Virus record (IMG/VR): IMGVR_UViG_3300044646_001479
Span: 1-25,695 of that record
From: a virus
Length of the DNA: 25,695 nucleotides
Strand: one strand, 5' to 3'
Shown: piece by piece, positions 7,015 through 13,802 of the stretch
Layout: the number at the start of each line of letters is the position of its first letter
Numbering within the stretch: position 1 is the stretch's first letter
Notes under the pieces: model-generated
Database searches by the model: none
The model's input: only the letters and a program-made list of their open reading frames with translations
Told to the model about the DNA's origin: nothing
Position numbers and translations under genes: made by a program

Positions 7015-7259
7015 CGCCATGTCTCCCCGGTTTCGTCCTCGGCCAGTGGCCGCCACTCGTCGAGGGCGGTCTTCGCCCGGAGCATCAGCACGGCCCCGGC
7101 GCGAATGTGAAACGTGTTGATCCCGACCGGCGTCATGTCGGCGATGAGCCGCTCGAGCACGCGGCCCGGGCCGGCCAGTCGCCGCAGCGCGTCGGCCCGA
7201 CGGCGGACCCACGCGTCGCGTTCCTTCTCGCGGTGATGTGCAGACCGTGGCTTCGCCAT
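7011..7259 (-). CDS. Small basic hypothetical protein
   Basis: An 82-residue protein, very basic at the start (MAKPRSAHHREKERDAWVRRRADALRRL), then a helix and a short hydrophobic segment (GINTFHIRAGAVLMLRAKTAL). No family recognised. It overlaps the following membrane-protein gene by 4 nt and starts 3 nt after the preceding gene ends, so it is part of the same early transcript. A nucleic-acid-binding role is only a guess from charge. Confidence 0.6.
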   Translation of the reverse strand: MAKPRSAHHREKERDAWVRRRADALRRLAGPGRVLERLIADMTPVGINTFHIRAGAVLMLRAKTALDEWRPLAEDETGETWR

Positions 7260-7262
7260 GGC

Positions 7263-7508
7263 TTAGAACTCCGCGAGCTGCGAGGCCTCGATCACGTAGG
7301 CGTCTCCGGCGTCGTCGCGAACGACGAGCGAGCCGAAGTCGGTGAACTGCTCGATCCGGCCAGGACGGGGGAACGCCCCGACGCAGTGCTGGAACCAGAT
7401 CGAATCGCCGACGCTGGGCAACAGGCCGCGTCGGCCGTAGGTCTCGGCCATCCCTGCGGCGGCCGCGGCGGCCTCCGCGTCACCAGGCATCCGATTCATG
7501 GCGTCCAT
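7263..7508 (-). CDS. Small hypothetical protein, SH3-like barrel possible
   Basis: An 81-residue protein. Residues 28-81 alternate short beta strands: LLPSVGDSIWFQHC, RPGRIEQFTDFGSLVV and DAGDAYVIEASQLAEF. This pattern fits a small SH3-like or tudor-like barrel, but that is only a visual inference. The N-terminal part is Ala-rich. The start has AGGAG at 7 nt. It is the last gene of the early block before the possible operator region on its right. Function unknown. Confidence 0.6.
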   Translation of the reverse strand: MDAMNRMPGDAEAAAAAAGMAETYGRRGLLPSVGDSIWFQHCVGAFPRPGRIEQFTDFGSLVVRDDAGDAYVIEASQLAEF

Positions 7509-7544
7509 GCCAAGTCTCCTGATCGTGAATAGGTGAGCGTGAAA

Positions 7545-7616
7545 TCAGCCGGCGAGGCCGGCGGAAAGAACACGTAGAAGAACGATTGCCAACTCGATCC
7601 AGACCGTGACGTTCAT
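7545..7616 (-). CDS. 23-residue hydrophobic peptide ORF with strong RBS
   Basis: An ORF of 23 codons reading MNVTVWIELAIVLLRVLSAG and three more residues, ending in TGA. It is preceded by TGGAGG with 5 nt before the ATG, as strong as those of the larger genes nearby. The peptide is almost entirely hydrophobic, like a short membrane peptide. It occupies the gap between the two blocks of early genes and lies just downstream of the palindromes at 7639-7665. Small size makes chance occurrence possible; nothing proves translation. Confidence 0.4.
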   Translation of the reverse strand: MNVTVWIELAIVLLRVLSAGLAG

Positions 7617-7638
7617 GCGTGCCTCCATGCACTGAATC

Positions 7639-7665
7639 ACTTCGAGCGTCGAAGTCATCCATGAC
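7639..7665. promoter_or_regulatory. Two adjoining palindromes, possible operator
   Basis: Two perfect inverted repeats share a GT: ACTTCGA-GCG-TCGAAGT (7 bp arms) and GTCAT-CC-ATGAC (5 bp arms). They lie in the 160-bp gap upstream of the leftward early block. On the minus strand a TTGACT resembling a -35 box lies at 7680-7685, but no convincing -10 box follows at 17 bp. The surrounding sequence is AT-richer than the genes. A repressor or activator site controlling the early operon is a reasonable inference. The rest of this gap holds nothing I can name. Confidence 0.4.
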
Positions 7666-7776
7666 GTGACGCGGAAGGTAGTCAATAGATCGTGAATTGA
7701 TCAAGCCCAGGATCAGAATTTTTTCGGCAGGGGCTTTTCCCGCGAGAAACGCGAGGTTTGCGGGCCGCCGGCGCTG

Positions 7777-8088
7777 CTAGCGTCCGGTGGCCTGGGAGAT
7801 CATGTCGGAGAGCTGGCCCTTCGAGACGCCCTCCGGGACGACCAGGCCGAGCTGCTCCGCGTAGGCGAGCTGGCGATCCGTTGGCGGATCGGCCCGCCAG
7901 GCCTTCGGCATCCGCGGCCACGACAGGACCGACGCGGCGATCGCCAGGGCAGAGGATGCCGCGACGAGGAGGTTCGGCTTCTGGCCGAACACTCCGAAGA
8001 ACAGTAGGAAGGCCGACACGCCCACAACCAGGGCCAGCCCGCCAGCACGGACGGCATAGCGTCCGCCTTCGATCAGCAGCTCGGGCAC
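7777..8088 (-). CDS. Two-helix membrane protein with C-terminal helical domain
   Basis: A 103-residue protein starting with GTG, which has GGAGG at 5 nt. Two hydrophobic segments lie at about residues 12-32 (YAVRAGGLALVVGVSAFLLF) and 38-56 (PNLLVAASSALAIAASVLSW). The C-terminal 33 residues (DPPTDRQLAYAEQLGL then PEGVSKGQLSDMIS) look like the small helical motif 'Q-x-x-Y-A-x-x-L-G...S-K-x-x-x-S-D-x-I' found at the ends of various phage and bacterial proteins. It follows the excisionase-like gene and could belong to the lysogeny block, for example as a membrane-located exclusion protein, but this is a guess. Confidence 0.65.
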   Translation of the reverse strand: MPELLIEGGRYAVRAGGLALVVGVSAFLLFFGVFGQKPNLLVAASSALAIAASVLSWPRMPKAWRADPPTDRQLAYAEQLGLVVPEGVSKGQLSDMISQATGR

Positions 8089-8110
8089 GACAACCTCCAG
8101 GAGATTCTGG

Positions 8111-8350
8111 TCAGGCCGCCGTGGATCCCTTCCGGGGCCGCCCGCCGCGCTTGGTTCTGGCCCGGGCCTTCTCCTTGCTCAGGCGCTCCACTTCGTCGAG
8201 ATAGTAGAAGACCCGGCGAGGGGATTCCACCACGCGGTGCAGCTCTCCCGACAGGGCCAGCTTCCGGAAGTAGCTGTCGTCGCACCCGAACACCTTCGCG
8301 GCCTCGCGTGGCGAGACCAGCTTCCGGCCCGTCTTCGGCTCGATCACCAT
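8111..8350 (-). CDS. Excisionase/MerR-like HTH protein
   Basis: A 79-residue protein. After MVIEPKTGRKLVSPREAAKVFG, with the typical LVSPREAAKVFG first helix, comes CDDSYFRKLALSGELHRVV, the recognition helix and wing, then VESPRRVFYYLDEVERL, the end of a winged MerR/Xis type fold. A basic tail (RARTKRGGRPRKG) follows. Such proteins bend DNA at att sites or repress lysogeny genes. It is divergent from the integrase across 267 bp, a classic int/xis-type layout. The ATG chosen has GGAGG at 8 nt; the one two codons upstream would be too close to it. Confidence 0.72.
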   Translation of the reverse strand: MVIEPKTGRKLVSPREAAKVFGCDDSYFRKLALSGELHRVVESPRRVFYYLDEVERLSKEKARARTKRGGRPRKGSTAA

Positions 8351-8617
8351 TGCCATAGCCTCCGATGCTAGGGGTGGCGCTGCTCCATTCAAGCCCGCAG
8401 CCCGCTTGCCTTGCGGCATGCGGGCTGCGTAGCCTTCTCTGGCCTCCGGTTGCGTCCCCGACGGGATCGCAACGTTCGGCAGTGGCGGGGACGGGACGCA
8501 ACTCCCGCGACCAACCGTGCGGCGGCCAACCGGAACCGGCGGAAAAACGGGAACCCGGCCACGGAGGGGCGACACCGCATGGAAGCGTGACCTATCCCCT
8601 AGTTGGAGGTTCACGCC
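8351..8617. promoter_or_regulatory. Divergent int/xis intergenic region, attP candidate
   Basis: The 267 bp between the divergent excisionase-like and integrase genes hold no gene. They carry dense repeats: the stem at 8396-8429, a 10-bp inverted repeat GTTGCGTCCC at 8449-8458 with GGGACGCAAC at 8493-8502, a competing inner pair GTCCCCG and CGGGGAC, and direct repeats CCAACCG at 8511 and 8526, 15 bp apart. This organisation fits arm-type sites, operators or attP. No core sequence can be identified without a host junction. Confidence 0.45.
8396..8429. repeat. Perfect 10-bp inverted repeat with inner stem
   Basis: CGCAGCCCGC and GCGGGCTGCG are exact inverse complements around T-TGCC-TTGC-GGCA-T, whose TGCC/GGCA can pair as well, so the whole 34 nt can fold as a long hairpin or serve as a symmetric protein site. 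No T-run follows on either strand, so a simple intrinsic terminator is not supported. Its place between divergent int and xis-like genes favours a binding site. Confidence 0.7.
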
Positions 8618-9517
8618 ATGACGCTCAACGCTTTTCTCGAAACTATCTACGTGCCGCTCCGGCTCCGGGGCCGCTCCCAGGAAAGTGTCCGACTCCTGAA
8701 GCATGCCGTCACCCAGTTCAGCCGGTGGCTCGGCCGGCCGGCCCTGCTCGAGGATCTCGACGACCTGGTCGTCTCGCAGTGGCTCACGACCCGCGGCCAG
8801 AAACTGTCCCCGAACTCCGTCGCCCGTGAGAGGAGCGGGATCCTGGCCCTGTGGAACTTCGCCCAGGCCCGCGGGCTCGTGAAGCTGCGGCCGGCCGTCG
8901 CACCGGAGCTGATCCCGGAGCGGGTGCCGCGGGCGTTCACGGCCGACGAGCTGGCGCGGCTCGCCGCCTCGGCCCGGCAGGCGAGCGGGTGGGTCGGGCC
9001 GGTGCCGGCGAGCGTGTTCTTCCCGGCCCTCGTCGCCGTCGGCCTGGAGACCGGCGAGCGGATCAACGCGATCCTCTCGACGCCGCGGCATTGCTGGAAC
9101 CGGCCCACGCTAACGGTCCCTGCGGGCGTCAGGAAGGGCCGCCGCCAGGAGCGGGTGTACGAGCTGTCCCCGGAGGCATCGGACCTGGTGGACCGCGTCA
9201 CGGCCCACACGGGGCCGACGGTCTTCTGGTGGATGGCTTCCGGGACGGCATTGCGGAAGCGATGGAAGACGATCACGAGGCGGGCCGGCCTCGGGGACGG
9301 CCGCGAGGTCCAGTTCCACGCCCTGCGGCGGTCGACCGCGTCGCACCTGGCGGCGGCCGGCCTCGACGCGACGGCGTTCCTCGGCCACTCGTCCGACCGG
9401 ATCACTCGCCGGAGCTACCTCGACCCTCGCGTGGTCGACGCCCGCCGGCCGAAGGCCTGGCAGGCGATGCCGCGGATCTTCAAGCCCGACGAGGATCCGC
9501 CGGCCAAAACGGCGTAG
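8618..9517 (+). CDS. int: Phage integrase, tyrosine recombinase
   Basis: A 299-residue tyrosine recombinase and the only rightward gene. An N-terminal core-binding domain (about 1-95) precedes a catalytic domain with all motifs: GLETGERINAIL (R148), VRKGRRQ (K173), FHALRRST (H234, R237), FLGHSSD (H257) and SYLDPR (nucleophile Y267). Integration and excision of the phage genome at att sites is the expected function. GGAGG at 8 nt selects the ATG used; an in-frame TTG five codons earlier overlaps the ribosome site. It is convergent with the MazG-like gene and divergent from the excisionase-like gene. Confidence 0.92.
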   Translation: MTLNAFLETIYVPLRLRGRSQESVRLLKHAVTQFSRWLGRPALLEDLDDLVVSQWLTTRGQKLSPNSVARERSGILALWNFAQARGLVKLRPAVAPELIPERVPRAFTADELARLAASARQASGWVGPVPASVFFPALVAVGLETGERINAILSTPRHCWNRPTLTVPAGVRKGRRQERVYELSPEASDLVDRVTAHTGPTVFWWMASGTALRKRWKTITRRAGLGDGREVQFHALRRSTASHLAAAGLDATAFLGHSSDRITRRSYLDPRVVDARRPKAWQAMPRIFKPDEDPPAKTA

Positions 9518-9546
9518 CGTCCCCGGATTTTGCCGACGGTCGAATC

Positions 9547-10080
9547 CTATGCGTCGCGATCCGTGCGACCGTCGCAACCCGCCTCCGGAGCCCGGCACCC
9601 GGGGCCGCGGAGCGTGCCCTCGTTCAGCTCCGGCCAGAGCTGCTCGGAGTGGATCGCCGCGAGCAGCCCCCAGGCCGCATGGGGCAGATGGTCCTCCGAG
9701 CGATCGCCGGCCAGATACTTGTAGACGTGGCGGAGGGCGTGGTTCAGGAGATCGCCGACCGGCATCCCCTTCTCCCAGTTGAAGTCGCTGTACTTCGCCG
9801 CCCCCTCCGCGCACGTGCGAGCCACGGCCTCGAGGCCGATCGGCGATATGAGATCGTATCGCGTGGCCTCCGCGTCGCTTGACCGCACGGCCCCGGTGGC
9901 GAACCGCACGTTCGCCCCTTCCTGCTCCTTCACTTCGTCTGCCTCCTGGTAGTGTCTGACCATGTGGATCGTGTGGAGCAGCAGCCCGGCGAGCGTGCCG
10001 CTCGTGCCGTGGTAAGCCCCGCTGAATCGCCGCGCCCGCTGCTCCGCATCCCGCAGCTCGTCATCGGTGAGCCAGTGCAT
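9547..10080 (-). CDS. MazG-like (DUF5664/MazZ-type) nucleotide hydrolase candidate
   Basis: A 177-residue protein. The C-terminal two-thirds fit DUF5664: RYDLISPIGLEAVARTCAEGA, then AKYSDFNWEKGMPVGDLLNH, then ALRHVYKYLAGD and HLPHAAWGLLAAIH. The pattern R-Y-D-L-x-P, G-A-x-K-Y, N-W-x-K-G, L-x-x-H-x-x-x-Y and H-x-x-H-A-x-W is typical. MazZ-type members hydrolyse dATP and dGTP in phages whose DNA contains 2-aminoadenine; others have no proven substrate. The N-terminal 65 residues are unrecognised. The ATG overlaps the phosphoesterase stop by 1 nt (TGATG). Whether this phage makes modified bases is not shown by the window. Confidence 0.75.
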   Translation of the reverse strand: MHWLTDDELRDAEQRARRFSGAYHGTSGTLAGLLLHTIHMVRHYQEADEVKEQEGANVRFATGAVRSSDAEATRYDLISPIGLEAVARTCAEGAAKYSDFNWEKGMPVGDLLNHALRHVYKYLAGDRSEDHLPHAAWGLLAAIHSEQLWPELNEGTLRGPGCRAPEAGCDGRTDRDA

Positions 10081-11081
10081 CACGACGCCCTCACCTTGCC
10101 GTTTGCGATCCGCATATTCTGAACGTCGAACTCGCCGCCCTCGTGAACGGTCACGACCGCGAACCCGTGGTTCCACGAGTTGATTCGGGCGTATGCCGGC
10201 GTGAGGTCGCACAGGCAACCCGTCGACCAGGTCGTCGTCTCCGCGTGCCACATGTCGCTTTCGGCATGGGTGCTCGACCGATGCGAGTGGCCGACGAGCG
10301 TCGTGTGATGGGTCCGCATGAAGGCCCCGCGGGCCGGGTTGACCGGGGCCGCCACGCCCCGCTGTAGCTCGTGCCCATGGAGGACCGGCAGCTCGCCCAG
10401 CATCACCGGCCGGCCCTCCTCGACGAGCGTGATGTCGTGCTTGTCCAGGTAGAGCCAGGACTGAAGGCTCGAAAGCTTGTCCTTCGACAGCTCGGGGGCG
10501 TGCTGCCAGATGTAGTGCTGCCACCGCTCCTCGTGGTTGCCGGCCTTGTACACGATCGGAATGTCGGGGAACGTCTCGCGGATCCAGCCGACGAACTGCC
10601 GCTGGGCTTCCAGCTCGCCGGAGAAGTCGCGTTGACGCGGATCCTTGATCCAACGCGAAAGCGCGTAGAAGTCGCCGATGTCTCCGTTCAGGAGCAGGGC
10701 GTCGAGGCCCAGCTCGGCCAGGTGATGGACGGCGGCGAGGACAGCGACCTCGTCGTGGTAGGGAACGTGAACGTCCGAGAGGATGCCGACCCGGCCGACG
10801 ACCTCGAGGACGTGCGGCCGCCAGGGCTCGGCCGATGTCGGGACGAGCCGATACTCGACGCCGGCCATGCGTGGCTGGCGGTTGATGTTCTTCATCTGCT
10901 TCCGGCTTCGCTCGCCATGCAGGCCGAGCTGCCGCTGGATCCGCTTGCGGGCCTGCTCAATCGTCAGAGCCCCGCGGGACTCCTGGGCGAGCATCCTCGC
11001 GAGGCCGCGGGCCGGGTGGTCCGGGTTCTCGCGGACGATCCGCCTGGCTGCGGCGGTGAGGGGATCTCCTCCGGTTGGCAT
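10080..11081 (-). CDS. Calcineurin-like metallophosphoesterase
   Basis: A 333-residue protein with all motifs of the family: GILSDVHVPYHD (D103, H105), LLNGDIGDF (GD, D134), KAGNHEERW (GNHE, N182-H183), VLHGHE (H235/H237) and LVGHSHRS (GHxH, H265, H267). An N-terminal segment of about 60 residues looks like a helix-turn-helix (RGLARMLAQESRGALTIEQA), so it may be a DNA-targeted phosphoesterase. The family acts on phosphate esters, including DNA ends. The start has AGGAGG at about 5 nt. It is followed directly by the MazG-like gene, suggesting nucleotide or DNA-end metabolism. Confidence 0.9.
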   Translation of the reverse strand: MPTGGDPLTAAARRIVRENPDHPARGLARMLAQESRGALTIEQARKRIQRQLGLHGERSRKQMKNINRQPRMAGVEYRLVPTSAEPWRPHVLEVVGRVGILSDVHVPYHDEVAVLAAVHHLAELGLDALLLNGDIGDFYALSRWIKDPRQRDFSGELEAQRQFVGWIRETFPDIPIVYKAGNHEERWQHYIWQHAPELSKDKLSSLQSWLYLDKHDITLVEEGRPVMLGELPVLHGHELQRGVAAPVNPARGAFMRTHHTTLVGHSHRSSTHAESDMWHAETTTWSTGCLCDLTPAYARINSWNHGFAVVTVHEGGEFDVQNMRIANGKVRAS

Positions 11082-11131
11082 CCGTGCCTCCTGGGTGGGG
11101 TCTGGGAAGTGTGGCGGGCTGGCCGCCTGAG

Positions 11132-11452
11132 TCAATCGCCCACATAGAAGCGGTTGGCGGCGATCAAAGCGTTCCGTGCCTTGATCTGCACGCGGTTCCC
11201 GACTTCGTTCAGCCACCGCTTCCGCCCCTCGCACCCGCACCCGCCCGGCTTGCCTTCGGTACGGGTCCACTTCTCGACCCGCTCCTTCGTGATGCCGATG
11301 GCGGCCAGCCCCTCCTCGACGAGGTCGCCGATAGGGATGGGCCGCCAGACCTTCTCTGGCACGGGGCGGCACTCGCGCAGCGTCTTTTTGCGCTTTGCCT
11401 GATACCCGCATGTCGGGCACTTGAGCCAGTAGTTATCAAAATCACACAGCAC
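11132..11452 (-). CDS. Zinc-ribbon small phage protein
   Basis: A 106-residue protein beginning at GTG, directly after the stop of the 666-residue gene, with GAGG about 8 nt upstream. Near the N-terminus is a ribbon-type CPTCGYQAKRKK (CxxC), with a nearby Cys and a later pair in GGCGCEGRKRWLN. These could bind zinc. The middle is PIGDLVEEGLAAIGITKERV, a helical piece. I do not recognise the family by name; the motif GCGCxxRKxxLN recurs in small phage proteins of unknown function. Confidence 0.7.
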   Translation of the reverse strand: MLCDFDNYWLKCPTCGYQAKRKKTLRECRPVPEKVWRPIPIGDLVEEGLAAIGITKERVEKWTRTEGKPGGCGCEGRKRWLNEVGNRVQIKARNALIAANRFYVGD

Positions 11453-13453
11453 CTAGAGTACCTCGACGTTCCATGCCGTATTGCCGTCGTTGCCTCCACC
11501 AGGCGACCAAATCTGGTCAAGGACAATCGCGCCAGTCGGAGGCTGACACATAGTTCCATCAGCACACGAAACGCACGGCTCGTTGTAAAAAATCAACGTC
11601 GGCCCGCCGCCGGTGTATTGCGCACTTGCCCTCACTTGGCAAGAGTTCCAGCAGGAGTCGCACCATGGGATAGATGGCGAATTGTCTTTGTTCCTGCACG
11701 GCTCTATCCACACGGAAATCCTGGGCTGGAATGTCGTTCCGATGAGCGACCACCGGCCGCTTGACCCAAGGTTATTCCATGGACTGTCGCCTTCAACTGA
11801 TCCGCCGCTGCCACCGCCACCAGCTCGCGACAGAACTAGAGTGGTAGGCTCGTCAACTCCCTCAACAAAAAACGGGCCAGTAGGCCAGACATCAACTTCA
11901 ATCTCGTCCGGCGATTCTTCTTCTCCACGGCAGCACCGGAAACAGTTTTTCCAGTTGCCGGCTTTGTCTGTTACGTCATAGTCGCCGCCAGCCGTAACTA
12001 CTGCCGTGCGGCCGTTTATGTCAGAGGCGGTAAACGAAAAACTTGAGCAGTCAGTAATCGGCTCGTCTGCCGTCAGAGTTGCGCCGCACGACCCGTAAAA
12101 CTGCGACACGATCACTTGCGGCGGCAGCGACGGTCCGCGATACACAACGTAGACTCTTGCAGTCAGAAATTCCTCCCAATACTCGCTATCGGCAGCGGCG
12201 TTTACGCCGCATATTCTGTGCGAATAGGTGCATATTTGTGGGATTTCGTTGCTTGCCTGTCGCGTGTCTCGATTTAGCACTAGCGTGAGGTCGTTGTAGT
12301 AGTCCTCGCAGCACTCAACGCTATATGTCTGCCACGCGAGATAGCCATCCCCCGCGCTCGTGATGGTCAGTCCCGTGATCTGCCCAGAAGTGCCGCTCGA
12401 TGTATTTGTGTCGATCACGGCTACCAGCGATGCGCCTGACGCAACCAACGATTGCGGACCCAGTTGCTGAATAAGAACAGAAACAGTAGCCGACTCAGCC
12501 GGCACACTTGCGTCTTCCTTGTAATATGCGCCGCCGTCGAAGACGACGACGGACTGAACTACGCCGCCGCTCTTGTAGTACTCGCCGCCGTAATAGATGG
12601 CGATTGCTGTGATCTCGCCGTCGTCGCCTACAGAAGAAACTTCGGCGTAGAACCCGTCCCACTCAGGCTGTACGCCGTCAGTGACGGCAGTAGAAATCGT
12701 GTCGCCGGCGACATACCCCGAGCCGGCGGAAGTAATGGTCAATGCCGATACGGACCAGACTGCGTCTCCGTTCCAGTCGGTTGTCTGCGAAAGCGTTACG
12801 CCAAGGGCCGCACCACTTCCCGTCGTGCTATTGACCGAAGCGGTGACCGTAGGCATCACGCGGTTTGTTTTGACTACCGCCGACGCGCCGGCAAGTGTTG
12901 TGCCTCCCGTACCGTTGGCGAAGCTGACGGACTGCCCATCTGCGTAACCGGTTCCGCCTGCCGTGACAGAAACACTTGCTACTTGCCACACGGCACGCCC
13001 GTCATACTGCCACGCATTGTCTGTTGCCTGGGACAGCGTTACAGACATTCCGACCCCCGACCCTCCGCTTGCGGATGCGGTGACGGTTGGTGTCACTCTG
13101 GCAATTCTTGCGTATCCTTCGCCGCCGTCCGTGACGCTGACGGCAGTGATCGGCCCAGGCGTGTCGCCAGGAGCCGTAGCTCTTGCGGCAGCGCCAGACC
13201 CAAAGTCTGAACTGATCGTCAGCGAAATAAGATCGCTGCCCTGAGCATTGGCGTCATCCCATCCGCTGAGCGTAACAGTGACAGTATCTGGAAGAGTGCC
13301 GTTCACGCATCCACCGCATGGGTCGCAACAAGGCGAACAGCTTGCCCCCAGCATGAAGCCGACCGGGTACATGCCAGCCGCAAACAACGCCAGCCCCCAC
13401 AGCACGAGCGAAGGTGGGTCTGCCGATTGAATTGCGGCGAGCAGCTCGAGCAT
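11453..13453 (-). CDS. Large distal tail/adhesin-like protein with GxGY repeats
   Basis: A 666-residue protein with a hydrophobic N-terminal helix (about 15-36: SLVLWGLALFAAGMYPVGFM), then a Cys-rich stretch (CSPCCDPCGGC). The body holds repeated beta units with G-x-G-Y turns: DGGEGY at 109-114, AGGTGY at 165-170, SAGSGY at 242-247 and SAGDGY at 366-371; TVTAS...VTLSQ-TD segments at 123-144 and 202-225 are near-duplicates. The C-terminal 300 residues are Cys-rich (RCCRGEEE, CNSC-like pairs). The DNA is less GC-rich than its neighbours. A tail-tip or host-contact protein fits; the hydrophobic N-terminus is unusual for a virion protein. Confidence 0.7.
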   Translation of the reverse strand: MLELLAAIQSADPPSLVLWGLALFAAGMYPVGFMLGASCSPCCDPCGGCVNGTLPDTVTVTLSGWDDANAQGSDLISLTISSDFGSGAAARATAPGDTPGPITAVSVTDGGEGYARIARVTPTVTASASGGSGVGMSVTLSQATDNAWQYDGRAVWQVASVSVTAGGTGYADGQSVSFANGTGGTTLAGASAVVKTNRVMPTVTASVNSTTGSGAALGVTLSQTTDWNGDAVWSVSALTITSAGSGYVAGDTISTAVTDGVQPEWDGFYAEVSSVGDDGEITAIAIYYGGEYYKSGGVVQSVVVFDGGAYYKEDASVPAESATVSVLIQQLGPQSLVASGASLVAVIDTNTSSGTSGQITGLTITSAGDGYLAWQTYSVECCEDYYNDLTLVLNRDTRQASNEIPQICTYSHRICGVNAAADSEYWEEFLTARVYVVYRGPSLPPQVIVSQFYGSCGATLTADEPITDCSSFSFTASDINGRTAVVTAGGDYDVTDKAGNWKNCFRCCRGEEESPDEIEVDVWPTGPFFVEGVDEPTTLVLSRAGGGGSGGSVEGDSPWNNLGSSGRWSLIGTTFQPRISVWIEPCRNKDNSPSIPWCDSCWNSCQVRASAQYTGGGPTLIFYNEPCVSCADGTMCQPPTGAIVLDQIWSPGGGNDGNTAWNVEVL

Positions 13454-13454
13454 G

Positions 13455-13799
13455 TCAGCACTCCGCAGCCGTGAGGAGCCAGCGGTCGCCCACGAACACG
13501 CACAGCACCTTCCGCGTGCCGCTCGTCACCGTCACGGTGGCGAAGTAGTTCGTGGCCGTGAACGTGACCGTCGGCGAAAGGGCCGTTCCGTCGGCGTTGA
13601 TCTGCGTCACGGTCGCGGTCGTGTTCTTCGTCCAGGTCGCGGCGATCGTGCCCAGCCGCGGCGGCTCGCCGTCGTCGCCGCCGGCCTGCCTAAACTTGAT
13701 CGGCGGCATGTCCCGACTGCCGCGCTCGTAGGCGAGCGTGGCGGCCGCCACCCGGCGGGCGGCGTCCTCGGTGAACGCGACTTTCCGCTCGCCTGCCAT
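13455..13799 (-). CDS. Small structural-like protein
   Basis: A 114-residue protein. The first 45 residues are charged and helical (AGERKVAFTEDAARRVAAAT), followed by beta-rich sequence from about residue 48 (LGTIAATWTKNTTATVTQIN) to the end (FATVTVTSGTRKVLCVFVGD). Its stop is 1 nt from the start of the 666-residue gene, so the two are probably translated together. A tail-fibre-like or baseplate accessory role is inferred from position; no family recognised. Confidence 0.65.
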   Translation of the reverse strand: MAGERKVAFTEDAARRVAAATLAYERGSRDMPPIKFRQAGGDDGEPPRLGTIAATWTKNTTATVTQINADGTALSPTVTFTATNYFATVTVTSGTRKVLCVFVGDRWLLTAAEC

Positions 13800-13802
13800 G
13801 CG

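Noticed and set aside
7726-7772. A possible intrinsic terminator in the gap left of the 103-residue membrane protein gene (CCCGC...GCGGG around AAAC/GTTT)
   Set aside because: The stem is interrupted by bulges and no T-run follows on the minus strand, so it cannot be called.
8351-9091. An N-terminal extension of the excisionase-like frame of about 240 residues across the intergenic region and integrase
   Set aside because: It runs antisense to the integrase catalytic sequence, and the GGAGG-supported ATG near 8350 gives a complete Xis-like protein of 79 residues.
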